Notes under the pieces: generated by a model
Told to the model about the DNA's origin: nothing
Seen by the model: only the letters and a program-made list of their open reading frames with translations
Database searches by the model: none
Position numbers and translations under genes: made by a program
Part shown: in pieces, positions 20,554 to 30,413 of the stretch
How the letters are laid out: each line of letters opens with the position of its first letter
How positions within the stretch are numbered: the stretch's first letter is position 1
Assembly (NCBI GenBank): GCA_036251205.1
Contig: CP133958.1
Coordinates: 1,178,001 to 1,242,000, forward strand
Direction: 5' to 3'
From: Orbaceae bacterium BiB
Lineage (GTDB): Bacteria > Pseudomonadota > Gammaproteobacteria > Enterobacterales > Orbaceae
Length of the DNA: 64,000 nucleotides

Positions 20554-21474
20554 TTATTCAATTTCAAATTCAGAAAAATCACTGGCGATTTCGGTATTAA
20601 CAAATATTTTTCGACACTCATCAACTATTGATTGATTATTTTCTAAGCAATATCGAGGACTAATGTGTGTAATAATCAGTTTTTTTACCTGACTCTTAAG
20701 TGCAATTTCGGCAGCTTGTACCGTTGTTGAGTGACCTCGTTCATTAGCTTTTTGAACCAGATCATGTTTTTGGGTTGCTTCATGGACTAATACATCCACA
20801 TGTTTTGCTAATATAATTGATGCATCACAAGGAACTGTATCGCCTAAAATAGCCAGTTTCCGACCTTTCTTTACTGCTCCCCAATACTGGCGGCCATCAA
20901 TAACACGACCATCATCAAGTTGCACTATTTGCCCTAACTTCAATTTGGCATAATGTGGACCAAATAAAATACCGTCTGCATTCAATTTTTCAATATCGAG
21001 TCGAGGAGACTTATCCTTTTCAACGATTCGATAACCAAAACAAAGCACTCGATGAGATAAAGCCTCACAAGTGACGATAAAAGTCTGATCATCCACTAAA
21101 GTCATTGGATGTTCAATCTCGACAATGTCAAGTTTATAAGTTAACCAGGAGGAACTGATATCAATGACAGTTTCAATAAATTGTTTTATGCCCTTTGGCC
21201 CATATAAAGTCAATGGTGACATATTTTGCATTAAGGAGCGTGTTGTCAATAACCCCGGTAAACCAAATAGGTGATCGCCGTGTAAATGTGTAATAAATAT
21301 TTTTTCTAACTTCGCCAAGCTTAATTTAGCTTTTAACATTTGGTGTTGAGTCGCTTCGCCACAGTCAAATAACCATAACGTATTACGCTCTTTAATAAGA
21401 TCTAATAGCAAGGCTGACACATTACGTTCAACTGTTACAGTGCCAGCACTTGTACCTAAAAAAATTAATTTCAT
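20554..21474 (-). CDS. rnz: Ribonuclease Z / RNase BN
   Basis: Zinc-dependent beta-lactamase-fold nuclease (306 residues; ElaC family) that trims the 3' ends of tRNA precursors in the cytoplasm. The N terminus MKLIFLGTSAG is typical. The metal motif THLHGDH is at 62-68 (His63, His65, Asp67, His68), with further ligands in LGDT (about 223) and the C-terminal ITHISPRY. It follows yccJ by 8 bases on the same strand, so the two are likely co-transcribed. Confidence 0.93.
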   Translation of the reverse strand: MKLIFLGTSAGTVTVERNVSALLLDLIKERNTLWLFDCGEATQHQMLKAKLSLAKLEKIFITHLHGDHLFGLPGLLTTRSLMQNMSPLTLYGPKGIKQFIETVIDISSSWLTYKLDIVEIEHPMTLVDDQTFIVTCEALSHRVLCFGYRIVEKDKSPRLDIEKLNADGILFGPHYAKLKLGQIVQLDDGRVIDGRQYWGAVKKGRKLAILGDTVPCDASIILAKHVDVLVHEATQKHDLVQKANERGHSTTVQAAEIALKSQVKKLIITHISPRYCLENNQSIVDECRKIFVNTEIASDFSEFEIE

Positions 21475-21482
21475 TGTCTTAA

Positions 21483-21710
21483 CTATATATTCTTACGCTC
21501 AATCGTTTGTTCACCCCAGAACAATTTATCAGCCTTAGTTTTAGCAAATGCCAACGATAACACTTCGTCACTACCTTCTTGCCAAATTTGCTCAGCAAGG
21601 GCTTCATCATGGTTAGCTAATTCAAAAATTGCTTCAGCAATTTCAATCGATGTTTGACGCACAGATGCCCATGCTTTAATTTCATGCAACTCTTTTTTAA
21701 TCGAATTCAT
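21483..21710 (-). CDS. yccJ: YccJ-like small protein
   Basis: 75-residue cytoplasmic protein of the YccJ family, the same length as E. coli YccJ. The conserved blocks [21 protein letters not shown] and [13 protein letters not shown] are nearly unchanged. In E. coli it follows wrbA; here it precedes rnz. I chose the ATG at 21710 because AAGGAG lies 8 bases upstream; a GTG directly before it (21713) is the alternative. Function unknown. Confidence 0.85.
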   Translation of the reverse strand: MNSIKKELHEIKAWASVRQTSIEIAEAIFELANHDEALAEQIWQEGSDEVLSLAFAKTKADKLFWGEQTIERKNI

Positions 21711-21829
21711 CACTATTTCTCCTTATTTAAATTAGTTACATATTAAATAATACTCTCAAAATAAAAATTTACGAGTTAGAATAAGAAAAATATTTATCTC
21801 ATTTTCTCTTACTATAATAAGGCAAAAAA

Positions 21830-22627
21830 ATGATAACGGTTATTTCACCCGCCAAAACATTAGATTATGAAACACCAGTTAAAATAGCTGAATATAGTCA
21901 ACCCGAATTATTAAATTACTCAGCAGATCTTATTAAATCATGCCAATTACTCAGCCCAGAAGATATTGCTAATCTAATGAAAATTAGTCCTAAATTAGCA
22001 GAGTTAAATTACCAACGTTTTCAAAACTGGCATCCTAATTTCGATCCAGTTAATGCGCGCCAAGCTATTTTGGCTTTCAATGGTGAAGTTTATGAAGGAT
22101 TAAATGTCAGAGACTTCACTGAAGATAACTTTACCTTTGCGCAAAATCATTTGCGTATTCTATCTGGACTATATGGCGTCCTTAAACCATTAGATTTAAT
22201 GCAGCCTTACCGCTTAGAGATGGGTACTAAGTTAAAAAATGGTTCCAATAGTAATCTTTATCAGTTTTGGGGCGATACAATTACCGAAATGTTAAATAAT
22301 GAATTAGCTAAACAGCAGAGCCAAACATTAATAAATTTAGCTTCAAATGAATATTTTAAATCGGTTAATAATAAAAAATTACAAGCCAATATTATTAGTC
22401 CGATCTTTCTTGATGAGAGTGGTGGTAATTATAAAATTATCAGCTTCTATGCTAAAAAAGCCCGTGGTTTAATGAGTCGCTATATTATTAAACATCAACT
22501 CAATAAAGCGGATGATATTCAATCATTTGATTTAGCTGGTTATAGCTTTGATGCTATACGTTCAACAGATAAAGAGTGGGTATTTAAGCGAAGTGAAAAA
22601 CAAGCAAAACAATTCAAGAATCAATAG
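21830..22627 (+). CDS. yaaA: Peroxide stress resistance protein YaaA
   Basis: YaaA (265 residues; DUF328) lowers damage from hydrogen peroxide in E. coli, probably by limiting free iron, and can bind unusual DNA structures. The signature ISPAKTLDYETP is at the N terminus; ILSGLYGVLKPLDLMQPYRLEMGT (split here as LSGLYGVL and PYRLEMGT) lies mid-protein, and FYAKKARGLMSRYII near the end. The gene stands opposite yccJ-rnz, with an AEC permease gene 8 bases downstream. Confidence 0.93.
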   Translation: MITVISPAKTLDYETPVKIAEYSQPELLNYSADLIKSCQLLSPEDIANLMKISPKLAELNYQRFQNWHPNFDPVNARQAILAFNGEVYEGLNVRDFTEDNFTFAQNHLRILSGLYGVLKPLDLMQPYRLEMGTKLKNGSNSNLYQFWGDTITEMLNNELAKQQSQTLINLASNEYFKSVNNKKLQANIISPIFLDESGGNYKIISFYAKKARGLMSRYIIKHQLNKADDIQSFDLAGYSFDAIRSTDKEWVFKRSEKQAKQFKNQ

Positions 22628-22635
22628 GCATTGAA

Positions 22636-23589
22636 ATGGGATTTTTACAAACATTGTGGTTACAATTTTTATCAACGTTACCGCTCTTTGTTTTAATATT
22701 ATTTGGTTTTTTATTAATTAAAATTTTAAAGTGGCCCAAAACTATCACAGATAGTTTAACGAAATTTACATTTTCTGCTGCCATTCCTGTTATGCTATTC
22801 CATATCATGAGCCACTTTTCTGAACAACCGACAGCTGATTATCGACTATTATTTGCATTTTTCGGTGGCACATTTGTCGTATTTATTTTAGGTCGATGGA
22901 TTGCAGCCAAATGTTTTAAACTTGATGGGGCGTCAGGAACAATGTTTGCTATGGGCGGCATATATAGCAATAACGTTTTTGTCGGTCTACCAATTGTTCG
23001 AGCATTATTGGGCGATGAAGCCGTACCCAGTGTTGCTTTAGTTGTCGTTTTTAGTGCACTCATTTTATGGACACTCGCCACTATTTCTATTGAATTTGCA
23101 CAAATAGGTAAATTGTCGACAAGTAGTTTTAAGAAAGCGATAAAAAGTGTTTTTAAAAATCCCGTTATTTTAGGTATTTTAGCTGGATTAATTGTCAACT
23201 ATAGCCAGCTACCACTCCCCACTTTTGTTAGTAAATCAACAAAAATGCTAGGTGATATGGCTGCACCGCTATCACTTGTAGTCTTAGGTATGGGACTCGC
23301 AGAATATAAGATTCGAGAAGGATTAAAGCTTAGCTCATTCATTTGCCTGATCAAATTGGCGATATTACCATTTGTTATTTATATAATCGCTAGATTACTT
23401 AATTTACCGACATTAGAAACACAAGTGGTTGTGCTGTTAGGCTCAATGTCTATCGCGATAAACTGTTATATCATGTCTAGACAGTTTAACTTATTACAAC
23501 CGGCAATTGCCTCAAGTTTACTGATATCAACAGTATTATCATCAATCACGACTCCGCTAATTTTAGCCATTTTGACTATGGCTAATTAA
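22636..23589 (+). CDS. AEC-family (auxin-efflux-carrier-like) permease
   Basis: Inner-membrane transporter of 317 residues with about ten membrane helices in two inverted halves. AEC proteins such as YfdV and MdcF export or exchange organic anions such as malonate and oxalate. The motif IYSNNVFVGLPIVRALLG (about residues 112-130) is characteristic, as is AAPLSLVVLGMGLAEYKI. It starts 8 bases after yaaA, suggesting co-transcription. The substrate cannot be told from sequence. Confidence 0.85.
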   Translation: MGFLQTLWLQFLSTLPLFVLILFGFLLIKILKWPKTITDSLTKFTFSAAIPVMLFHIMSHFSEQPTADYRLLFAFFGGTFVVFILGRWIAAKCFKLDGASGTMFAMGGIYSNNVFVGLPIVRALLGDEAVPSVALVVVFSALILWTLATISIEFAQIGKLSTSSFKKAIKSVFKNPVILGILAGLIVNYSQLPLPTFVSKSTKMLGDMAAPLSLVVLGMGLAEYKIREGLKLSSFICLIKLAILPFVIYIIARLLNLPTLETQVVVLLGSMSIAINCYIMSRQFNLLQPAIASSLLISTVLSSITTPLILAILTMAN

Positions 23590-23595
23590 TCCATG

Positions 23596-23633
23596 ATAAC
23601 CGGTGATATTTAATATCAAATAACATCGGTTAT
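23596..23633 (+). terminator. Hairpin after the AEC permease gene
   Basis: ATAACCGGTG pairs with CATCGGTTAT (one G-U pair) around an 18-base loop, seven bases after the stop codon. The U-run is weak. Confidence 0.45.
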
Positions 23634-23739
23634 TGAAATATAAGCAAAGTAATGACTCTCAAACTAATATTTGTAATCAATTTCTCCTATAAAAGAATTG
23701 TGCTAAAATAGAGGTCTTTGCTAATGTAGGACGAATAAA

Positions 23740-24531
23740 ATGGTAATTAGAATTAAAACAAAAGATGAAATTGAAAAAATGCGTATTGCTGGTAAATTGG
23801 CTGCTGACGTGTTGGAAATGATTGCGCCTTATGTTAAGCCTGGGGTATCGACTGGTGAATTAGATAAAATTTGCCATGATTATATTATTAATGAGCAAAA
23901 AGCGATTCCTGCAAATATTGGTTATCATGGTTATAAACATACAAGTTGTATCTCTATCAATGATGTTGTGTGTCATGGTATTCCAAGCTTTGAAAAAAAA
24001 CTTAAAGATGGTGATATTCTCAATATTGATGTTACAGTTATTAAAGATGGCTACCACGGTGATACCTCACAAATGTATATTGCAGGAAAACCGACTGTGA
24101 CAGGACAACGTCTTTGTGAAGTCACACAACAAAGTCTTTATGAAGCGATTAAAATTATTAAGCCTGGTATGCGGTTACGTGAAATTGGTAAAACGATTCA
24201 AAAATATTGTGAATCATTTGGCTTCTCAAGTGTACGAGAATATTGTGGACACGGTATTGGCGAAGTTTATCATGATGAACCACAAGTTTTACATTATGAT
24301 GCGGATGATCAGGGTGTCGTTTTACAAGCAGGCATGACGTTTACAATTGAACCGATGATTAATACTGGCGACTGGCGAACTCGTACAATGAAAGACGGTT
24401 GGACAGTAAAAACGAAAGATCACGGTTTATCAGCACAATATGAACATACTATTTTAGTCACTGAAACGGGAGTTGAAGTATTGACGTTACGTTCAAATGA
24501 AGATTTTCCTCGGATTATTGAGAATAAATAG
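23740..24531 (+). CDS. map: Methionine aminopeptidase, type I
   Basis: Removes the N-terminal methionine from nascent proteins in the cytoplasm. 263 residues (E. coli 264). The five metal ligands of the pita-bread fold are visible: Asp in LNIDVTVIKDGYHGDTS (two Asp), His in YCGHGIG, Glu in FTIEPMI and Glu in QYEHTILVT. It is monocistronic, flanked by terminators. In E. coli map lies next to rpsB-tsf, which is not the case here. Confidence 0.96.
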   Translation: MVIRIKTKDEIEKMRIAGKLAADVLEMIAPYVKPGVSTGELDKICHDYIINEQKAIPANIGYHGYKHTSCISINDVVCHGIPSFEKKLKDGDILNIDVTVIKDGYHGDTSQMYIAGKPTVTGQRLCEVTQQSLYEAIKIIKPGMRLREIGKTIQKYCESFGFSSVREYCGHGIGEVYHDEPQVLHYDADDQGVVLQAGMTFTIEPMINTGDWRTRTMKDGWTVKTKDHGLSAQYEHTILVTETGVEVLTLRSNEDFPRIIENK

Positions 24532-24583
24532 TCTTTGATATCGTTATATTGTAAATTGATACATTAGCAAATGATCAAAAAAA

Positions 24584-24621
24584 TAGATATTACATTGGAT
24601 TAACTCCATTTGTAATATCTA
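24584..24621 (-). terminator. Terminator between convergent map and trmB
   Basis: TAGATATTACA/TGTAATATCTA stem, with an inner TGGA/TCCA pair and a seven-base T-run on the minus strand. It mainly serves trmB. Confidence 0.8.
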
Positions 24622-24643
24622 AAATAGTTTTACTGTGTCGAAA

Positions 24644-25372
24644 TTAAATCACTCGCTTAAATTGCAGATCCCACACACCATGTCCCAAATTTAAACCACG
24701 TTTTTCAAACTTAGTCATAGGGCGTGACTCTGGTCTTGGAACATAGCTATTATCTGAAGATAAATTGGACAATCCTTGTGCTGATTGTAACACTGTCAAC
24801 ATGTGCTCTGCGTAATGCTGCCAATCGGTTGCAAGATGCAGTATCCCACCAACTTTTAACTTGGATGTTAATAGCTGAACAAATTCAGGTTGAATAATTC
24901 GTCGTTTATTATGTTTCGCTTTGTGCCAAGGATCGGGGAAAAAAATTTGTACTTTATCGAGTGAATTATCTGCAATCATATTGTGCAATACTTCAACAGC
25001 ATCGTGACACATTACTCGAACGTTACTTAATTGCGCTTGATCGACAGCCATTAAGCAGGCTCCTACGCCGGGGCGGTGAACTTCAATTCCGAAAAAATTT
25101 TCATTAGTCGCATTAGTCGCCATCTCAACAAATGAAGCGCCCATACCAAAGCCAATTTCTAGTGTCACTAAATTATCATTACCAAATAACTCACTAAAAT
25201 TGATTACTGATTTCTCTGTATAATCAATACCGAACAGAGGCCAAAGCTTTGTGATAGCTAACTCTTGCCCTTTAGTCAATCGACCTTGCCTTAAAACAAA
25301 GCTTCTAATTTGGCGTACAGGGCGCCCATCATCCATCAATTCAATGGTCATAATGTCATTTTTTTGATTCAT
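24644..25372 (-). CDS. trmB: tRNA (guanine-N7)-methyltransferase
   Basis: SAM-dependent enzyme making m7G46 in the tRNA variable loop (242 residues; E. coli 239). The SAM site is [15 protein letters not shown] (about 71-85), followed by [10 protein letters not shown]. The catalytic block is [15 protein letters not shown] (about 148-162), and the C terminus ends [19 protein letters not shown]. It diverges from btsS across 100 bp. Confidence 0.95.
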   Translation of the reverse strand: MNQKNDIMTIELMDDGRPVRQIRSFVLRQGRLTKGQELAITKLWPLFGIDYTEKSVINFSELFGNDNLVTLEIGFGMGASFVEMATNATNENFFGIEVHRPGVGACLMAVDQAQLSNVRVMCHDAVEVLHNMIADNSLDKVQIFFPDPWHKAKHNKRRIIQPEFVQLLTSKLKVGGILHLATDWQHYAEHMLTVLQSAQGLSNLSSDNSYVPRPESRPMTKFEKRGLNLGHGVWDLQFKRVI

Positions 25373-25472
25373 GTTATAATCTTTATCAATAATAAATTAG
25401 CTTAATAGTGTAACGTAAGTTAAAATTTGTCGCTAGCATTCCCTATAACAAAAGTGCCATAACGATATCAAT

Positions 25473-27170
25473 ATGTTTGAATTTAATTTAATCTTACAAC
25501 TACTACAACAAATGTGCGTGTATTTAGTTATTGCTTATCTTCTAAGTAAAACACCACTGTTTATACCAGTCATGCAGGTAACTGTACATCTACCTCATAA
25601 GTTACTTTGTTATTTCATCTTCTCTTTTTTCTGTATTATGGGAACCTATTTTAGTCTTGAAATAGAAGATACATTAGCTAATACCAGAGCGATTGGTGCA
25701 ATTTTAGGTGGGCTTTTAGGGGGCCCGACTGTTGGATTATTAGTTGGAATTACTGGTGGTGTTCATCGTTATACGCTAGGTGGAATCACAGCTGAAACCT
25801 GTATGATTTCAACAATCCTAACTGGCTTTTTATGTGGTATGGTGCACTATTTTTTAATGAAAAATCGCCGGGTTGATCTTATCTATAATCCATTTATTGT
25901 TGCCATACTTGCGGTACTATTTGAATCCCTTGAAATGGGTATGATCTTAATTTTTTCCAAACCTTATGAAGTTATTCTTCATGCAGTACAAACCATTGCA
26001 ACACCGATGATTGTAGCAAATAGCGTCGGAGCAGCAATGTTCATGAGAATTCTGCTCGATCGCAAAGCAATGTTTGAGAAGTATACATCGGCATTTTCAT
26101 CAAGAGCATTGAAAATTGCAGCGAGTACCGATGGTCTATTACGAAATGGCTTTAACCAAGAAAATAGTACTAAAGTTGCCGATATTCTTTATAAAGAACT
26201 CGGTGTTGGTGCTGTTTCAATTACTGATCGAGAGAAAATCCTCGCTTTTATTGGGATTGGTAGTGATCATCATTTACCCGGTACACCGATTACATCGCCC
26301 GCATCTTTGCAATCAATCGATACCGATAAGGTAAAATACCTTGATGGTATACATGAACCTTACCAGTGTTCGATTAATAAACACTGCCGACTCGGCTCAA
26401 CCTTAGTAATCCCACTACGTGGAGAAAACAACACAGTAGTAGGTACTATCAAACTTTATGAAGCTAAAAATACATTATTTAGCTCAATTAATCGAACACT
26501 TGGCGAAGGTATTGCTAGTTTATTATCAGCTCAAATCCTAACGGGTCAAAATGAACGATATAAGCAATTACTTTCCCAAACAGAAATAAAATTACTGCAT
26601 GCTCAGGTTAATCCTCATTTTTTATTTAATGCACTCAATACATTATTAGCAGTAATACGCCGTGATCAGCAACAAGCGTCGGAATTAGTACAAAATATTT
26701 CAACCTTTTTCCGTAAAAATCTCAAACGACCAAAAGAAATTGTTACGTTAAAAGATGAACTTGAACATATCACAGCCTATCTCGAAATTGAAAAAATACG
26801 TTTTATGGATAAGTTGGACATTGTGGTTGATATTCCACAAAAATTTGAAGGAGTACATTTACCCGCTTTCTCTTTACAACCTATTGTTGAAAATGCAATT
26901 AAACATGGTGTATCACAGATGATTGGTAAAGGTGTTGTAACGATTAGAGCCTATCAACAAGATACGTTATTAGTTCTTGAAGTTGAAGATAACGCCGGCA
27001 CCTATCGTGAAGAACATAAAGATGGTAACGGCTTAGGCTTAAATTTAGTCCATAAACGTATCCAAATTCGTTATGGAGAGCAATATGGTATGAAAATAGA
27101 CTGTCAGCCCGATTGCTATACTAAAGTTATTCTTTCCCTGCCAATTAAACAGGATGAACAGTTATGCTAA
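25473..27170 (+). CDS. btsS: Pyruvate-responsive sensor histidine kinase BtsS
   Basis: LytS-type membrane histidine kinase (565 residues; E. coli BtsS/YehU 561), a high-affinity pyruvate sensor. The N terminus has six or so membrane helices with the 5TM-LYT motif [18 protein letters not shown] (about 82-99). A GAF domain spans about residues 215-350, then the kinase block [17 protein letters not shown] with phospho-acceptor His382. The ATPase N box [12 protein letters not shown] and GNGLGLNLV complete it. The length and the adjacent BtsR and BtsT genes favour BtsS over the paralogue YpdA. It overlaps btsR by 7 bases. Confidence 0.9.
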   Translation: MFEFNLILQLLQQMCVYLVIAYLLSKTPLFIPVMQVTVHLPHKLLCYFIFSFFCIMGTYFSLEIEDTLANTRAIGAILGGLLGGPTVGLLVGITGGVHRYTLGGITAETCMISTILTGFLCGMVHYFLMKNRRVDLIYNPFIVAILAVLFESLEMGMILIFSKPYEVILHAVQTIATPMIVANSVGAAMFMRILLDRKAMFEKYTSAFSSRALKIAASTDGLLRNGFNQENSTKVADILYKELGVGAVSITDREKILAFIGIGSDHHLPGTPITSPASLQSIDTDKVKYLDGIHEPYQCSINKHCRLGSTLVIPLRGENNTVVGTIKLYEAKNTLFSSINRTLGEGIASLLSAQILTGQNERYKQLLSQTEIKLLHAQVNPHFLFNALNTLLAVIRRDQQQASELVQNISTFFRKNLKRPKEIVTLKDELEHITAYLEIEKIRFMDKLDIVVDIPQKFEGVHLPAFSLQPIVENAIKHGVSQMIGKGVVTIRAYQQDTLLVLEVEDNAGTYREEHKDGNGLGLNLVHKRIQIRYGEQYGMKIDCQPDCYTKVILSLPIKQDEQLC

Positions 27171-27880
27171 ATGTCATTATTGTTGATGATGAGCCTCTTG
27201 CTCGAGAAAATCTACGTCATCAGCTAAATCAATATGAAAAAATTGAAATCATCGCGGAATGTTCAAATGCTTTTGAAACGGTTAAAGCTATTCATCAGTT
27301 GAATCCCGATGTGGTTTTTTTAGATATTCAGATGCCTAAAATTAATGGTCTTGAGATGCTGAATATGCTTGATGCTGAAGAGATGCCGCAGATCGTATTT
27401 TTAACTGCCTATGAAGAATTTGCAATTAAGGCCTTTGAAGCGCAAGCATTCGATTATTTGCTTAAACCCATTGATCCTGTAAGATTGAATAAAAGTATTC
27501 AGCGCTTACTCAATAGCCCAAGTAAACAAAATATTAACCAATTAGATATAGCCCACTCATTAAAATATATACCATGTATTGGTCATAGTAAAATTTATCT
27601 ATTAAATCTTGATGATGTTTATTATGTTAGTTCTAGGGCAAGTGGCGTTTATGTATTTAATAAAGATAATACTGAATATTTTACCGAGCTAACTTTACGT
27701 ACTCTTGAAGAGAAAACGCCTTTAGTTCACTGCCATAGACAATACTTAATTAATATAAAACAGTTAAAAGAGATTCGATTTACCCAAACAGGACAAACTG
27801 AAATCTTATTGAGTAATGATGTTATTGTTCCGGTAAGTCGTCGTTATTTAAAACCATTAAAAGAACAGTTAGGACTGTAA
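27164..27880 (+). CDS. btsR: LytTR response regulator BtsR
   Basis: Cytoplasmic response regulator of 238 residues (E. coli BtsR/YehT 239). The receiver domain has the acidic pair at Asp8-Asp9, phospho-acceptor Asp54 ([10 protein letters not shown]) and Lys in YLLKPIDP. The C-terminal LytTR DNA-binding domain covers about 135-238 ([12 protein letters not shown]-like [25 protein letters not shown]). It activates btsT in E. coli. Here a match to its direct-repeat operator lies directly downstream, in front of btsT. Confidence 0.92.
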   Translation: MLNVIIVDDEPLARENLRHQLNQYEKIEIIAECSNAFETVKAIHQLNPDVVFLDIQMPKINGLEMLNMLDAEEMPQIVFLTAYEEFAIKAFEAQAFDYLLKPIDPVRLNKSIQRLLNSPSKQNINQLDIAHSLKYIPCIGHSKIYLLNLDDVYYVSSRASGVYVFNKDNTEYFTELTLRTLEEKTPLVHCHRQYLINIKQLKEIRFTQTGQTEILLSNDVIVPVSRRYLKPLKEQLGL

Positions 27881-27952
27881 TTAATTACCATTCCATCACA
27901 ATATAAATGAGTACTTATTATATAAACAAGACAAATATCGTGATGCTCTAAA

Positions 27953-27981
27953 ACCGCTAAAAGTACAATTTAAACCACTCA
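27953..27981 (+). promoter_or_regulatory. BtsR-type direct-repeat operator in front of btsT
   Basis: ACCGCTAA (27953-27960), 13 bases, ACCACTCA (27974-27981). The E. coli BtsR site is ACC(G/A)CT(C/T)A-N13-ACC(G/A)CT(C/T)A; the spacing is exact and 15 of 16 motif positions fit. It lies about 112 bp upstream of the btsT start. Confidence 0.75.
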
Positions 27982-27985
27982 TTCT

Positions 27986-28013
27986 GATGATTTAACCTCT
28001 TAGTTAAATCATC
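27986..28013 (+). terminator. Hairpin between the BtsR box and btsT
   Basis: GATGATTTAAC/GTTAAATCATC, an 11-bp perfect stem with a six-base loop and weak T-rich sequence after it. It may end the btsSR transcript or lie in the btsT leader. Confidence 0.55.
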
Positions 28014-28093
28014 ATGTCTTTCCAAACGGAACTTCCTTACTATATCGTTGCAAAATTTTAGATACTTTTTTGCTTTAATAAAAGGAAAAATGA

Positions 28094-30247
28094 ATGAGTA
28101 ATAACAAATATCTTAAACATCTACCCTGGGTACTACTTGCCTTTATTGGTGCATGTTGTTTAGCGGTTGTAGCTTTAAGACGTGGAGAGCATATTAGTGC
28201 TTTGTGGATTGTCGCTGCTTCAATCTCTGTTTATCTAGTAGCTTATCGCTATTACAGCTTATATATCGCGACTAAAGTGATGAAGTTAGATCCCACTCGT
28301 GCGACCCCTGCTGTCGTTAACAATGATGGTTTAAACTTTGTTCCAACAAATAAATATGTATTATTTGGTCACCACTTTGCTGCGATTGCAGGTGCAGGAC
28401 CATTAGTAGGACCAGTGCTTGCAGCACAAGTTGGTTATTTACCAGGTACACTTTGGTTACTTGCTGGTGTTGTATTAGCAGGTGCTGTACAAGACTTTAT
28501 GGTACTATTTTTATCATCTCGCCGTAACGGTAATTCACTAGGTGAAATGATCAAACAAGAGATGGGACAAATTCCAGGAACTATTGCCTTATTTGGCTGT
28601 TTCCTCATTATGTTAATTATTTTAGCCGTTCTAGCTTTAATCGTTGTTAAAGCGTTAGCTGAAAGCCCATGGGGTGTTTTTACCGTTTGTTCAACTGTGC
28701 CAATTGCTCTATTCATGGGTATCTACATGCGTTTCCTAAGACCAGGTAAAGTATTAGAGATCTCTGTTATTGGTATTGTATTACTCGTATTATCGATCTG
28801 GTTTGGTGGCGTTATTGCTCACGACCCATACTGGGGACCAGCATTAACCTTTAAAGATACAACAATTACCTTTGTATTGATTGGTTATGCTTTTATTTCA
28901 GCACTATTACCAGTATGGTTAATCCTTGCCCCACGTGACTACTTAGCAACTTTCTTAAAGATTGGTGTGATCGTTGGTCTTGCTGTTGGTATTGTGATTT
29001 TAAATCCTGAACTTAAAATGCCAGCCGTAACACAATACATTGATGGAACTGGACCAGTTTGGAAAGGAACACTATTCCCATTCTTGTTTATCACAATTGC
29101 TTGTGGTGCAGTATCTGGTTTCCATGCCTTAATCTCTTCTGGTACAACACCAAAATTACTTGCTAATGAAAAAGACGCACGTTTCATCGGTTATGGTGCA
29201 ATGTTAATGGAGTCATTTGTTGCAATTATGGCTTTAGTAGCAGCATCAATTATCGAGCCAGGCTTATACTTTGCGATGAATACACCTCCTGCAGGTCTAG
29301 GCTTTACTATGCCTGACTTACATAATCTGAGTGATACGCAAGCAGCACCTATGATTATGGCTCAGTTAAAAGATGTAACCGCTCAAGCCGCAGCGACTGT
29401 AAGTTCTTGGGGCTTTGTTATTAGTCCAGAAGAAATCTTACAAACAGCAAAAGATATTGGTGAACCTTCCGTTCTGAACCGTGCTGGTGGAGCACCGACA
29501 TTAGCAGTTGGTATTGCACACGTATTCCATAAAATCCTTCCAGGTGCAGATATGGGCTTCTGGTATCATTTTGGTATTTTATTTGAAGCACTATTCATTT
29601 TAACGGCTCTTGATGCAGGAACGCGTTCTGGTCGCTTTATGCTACAAGATCTACTTGGTAATTTTATTCCATTCTTGAAGAAAACTGATTCAATGGTTGC
29701 AGGTGTTGTTGGTACCGCTGGATGTGTTGGTTTATGGGGTTACTTATTATATCAAGGCGTTGTTGATCCACTTGGCGGCGTTAAAAGCTTATGGCCATTA
29801 TTCGGTATATCCAACCAAATGTTAGCAGCTGTTGCTCTTATTCTTGGTACAGTCGTTCTTATTAAGATGAAACGTACTAAATTTATTTGGGTAACATTAA
29901 TTCCATGTGTATGGTTATTAATCTGTACAACTTGGGCAATAGGATTAAAACTATTTAGTAATAATCCACAGTTAGAAGGTTTCTTCTATCAAGCGAACCT
30001 ATACAATAAAATTATTACAGAAGATACCACGCTAACAGCACAACAAGCGAGTAACTTACACCACATTGTTATTAATAACTATACTAATGCTGGTTTAAGT
30101 ATTCTATTCTTAGTTGTTGTATATAGTATTATTTTCTATGGTATCAAAACCGCGCTTAAAGCTCGTAAAGCAAAAGAAAGAACAGATAAAGAGACTCCTT
30201 ATCAGCCAGTTCCTGAAGGTGGCGTAAAAACGTCAATGTCTCACTAA
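28094..30247 (+). CDS. btsT: Pyruvate:proton symporter BtsT (CstA family)
   Basis: Inner-membrane carrier of 717 residues (E. coli BtsT/YjiY 716) with about 16-18 membrane helices. CstA-family signatures include FVPTNKYVLFGHHFAAIAGAG (given in part: NKYVLFGHHFAAIAGAGPL near residue 88), FALDAGTRSGRFMLQDLLG-like ALDAGTRSGRFMLQDL (about 515) and GISNQMLAAVAL. BtsT takes up pyruvate with protons. AAAGGA precedes the ATG. The gene sits beside its own two-component system, and a terminator follows. Confidence 0.9.
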   Translation: MSNNKYLKHLPWVLLAFIGACCLAVVALRRGEHISALWIVAASISVYLVAYRYYSLYIATKVMKLDPTRATPAVVNNDGLNFVPTNKYVLFGHHFAAIAGAGPLVGPVLAAQVGYLPGTLWLLAGVVLAGAVQDFMVLFLSSRRNGNSLGEMIKQEMGQIPGTIALFGCFLIMLIILAVLALIVVKALAESPWGVFTVCSTVPIALFMGIYMRFLRPGKVLEISVIGIVLLVLSIWFGGVIAHDPYWGPALTFKDTTITFVLIGYAFISALLPVWLILAPRDYLATFLKIGVIVGLAVGIVILNPELKMPAVTQYIDGTGPVWKGTLFPFLFITIACGAVSGFHALISSGTTPKLLANEKDARFIGYGAMLMESFVAIMALVAASIIEPGLYFAMNTPPAGLGFTMPDLHNLSDTQAAPMIMAQLKDVTAQAAATVSSWGFVISPEEILQTAKDIGEPSVLNRAGGAPTLAVGIAHVFHKILPGADMGFWYHFGILFEALFILTALDAGTRSGRFMLQDLLGNFIPFLKKTDSMVAGVVGTAGCVGLWGYLLYQGVVDPLGGVKSLWPLFGISNQMLAAVALILGTVVLIKMKRTKFIWVTLIPCVWLLICTTWAIGLKLFSNNPQLEGFFYQANLYNKIITEDTTLTAQQASNLHHIVINNYTNAGLSILFLVVVYSIIFYGIKTALKARKAKERTDKETPYQPVPEGGVKTSMSH

Positions 30248-30329
30248 AATAATCAATCGACTATTTCATCAGATTTAGTCGATTATTATCGATGTAGTAC
30301 ATGTTATAAATTTAGTTAAGATTGAAAGC

Positions 30330-30362
30330 AATACCTCACTATGCAAATAGTGGGGTATTTTT
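30330..30362 (+). terminator. Rho-independent terminator after btsT
   Basis: ATACCTCACTAT/ATAGTGGGGTAT stem (one G-U pair), GCAA loop, then TTTT. Confidence 0.88.
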
Positions 30363-30413
30363 ATAACTTATTAAGCTATAATACGGCATCTATTTTTTTA
30401 TCTATACTTACCT

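Noticed and set aside
24538-24590. Possible degenerate repeat copy after map (TCGTTATATTG)
   Set aside because: Alignment needs gaps and loses the TTGCTG block; too weak to count.
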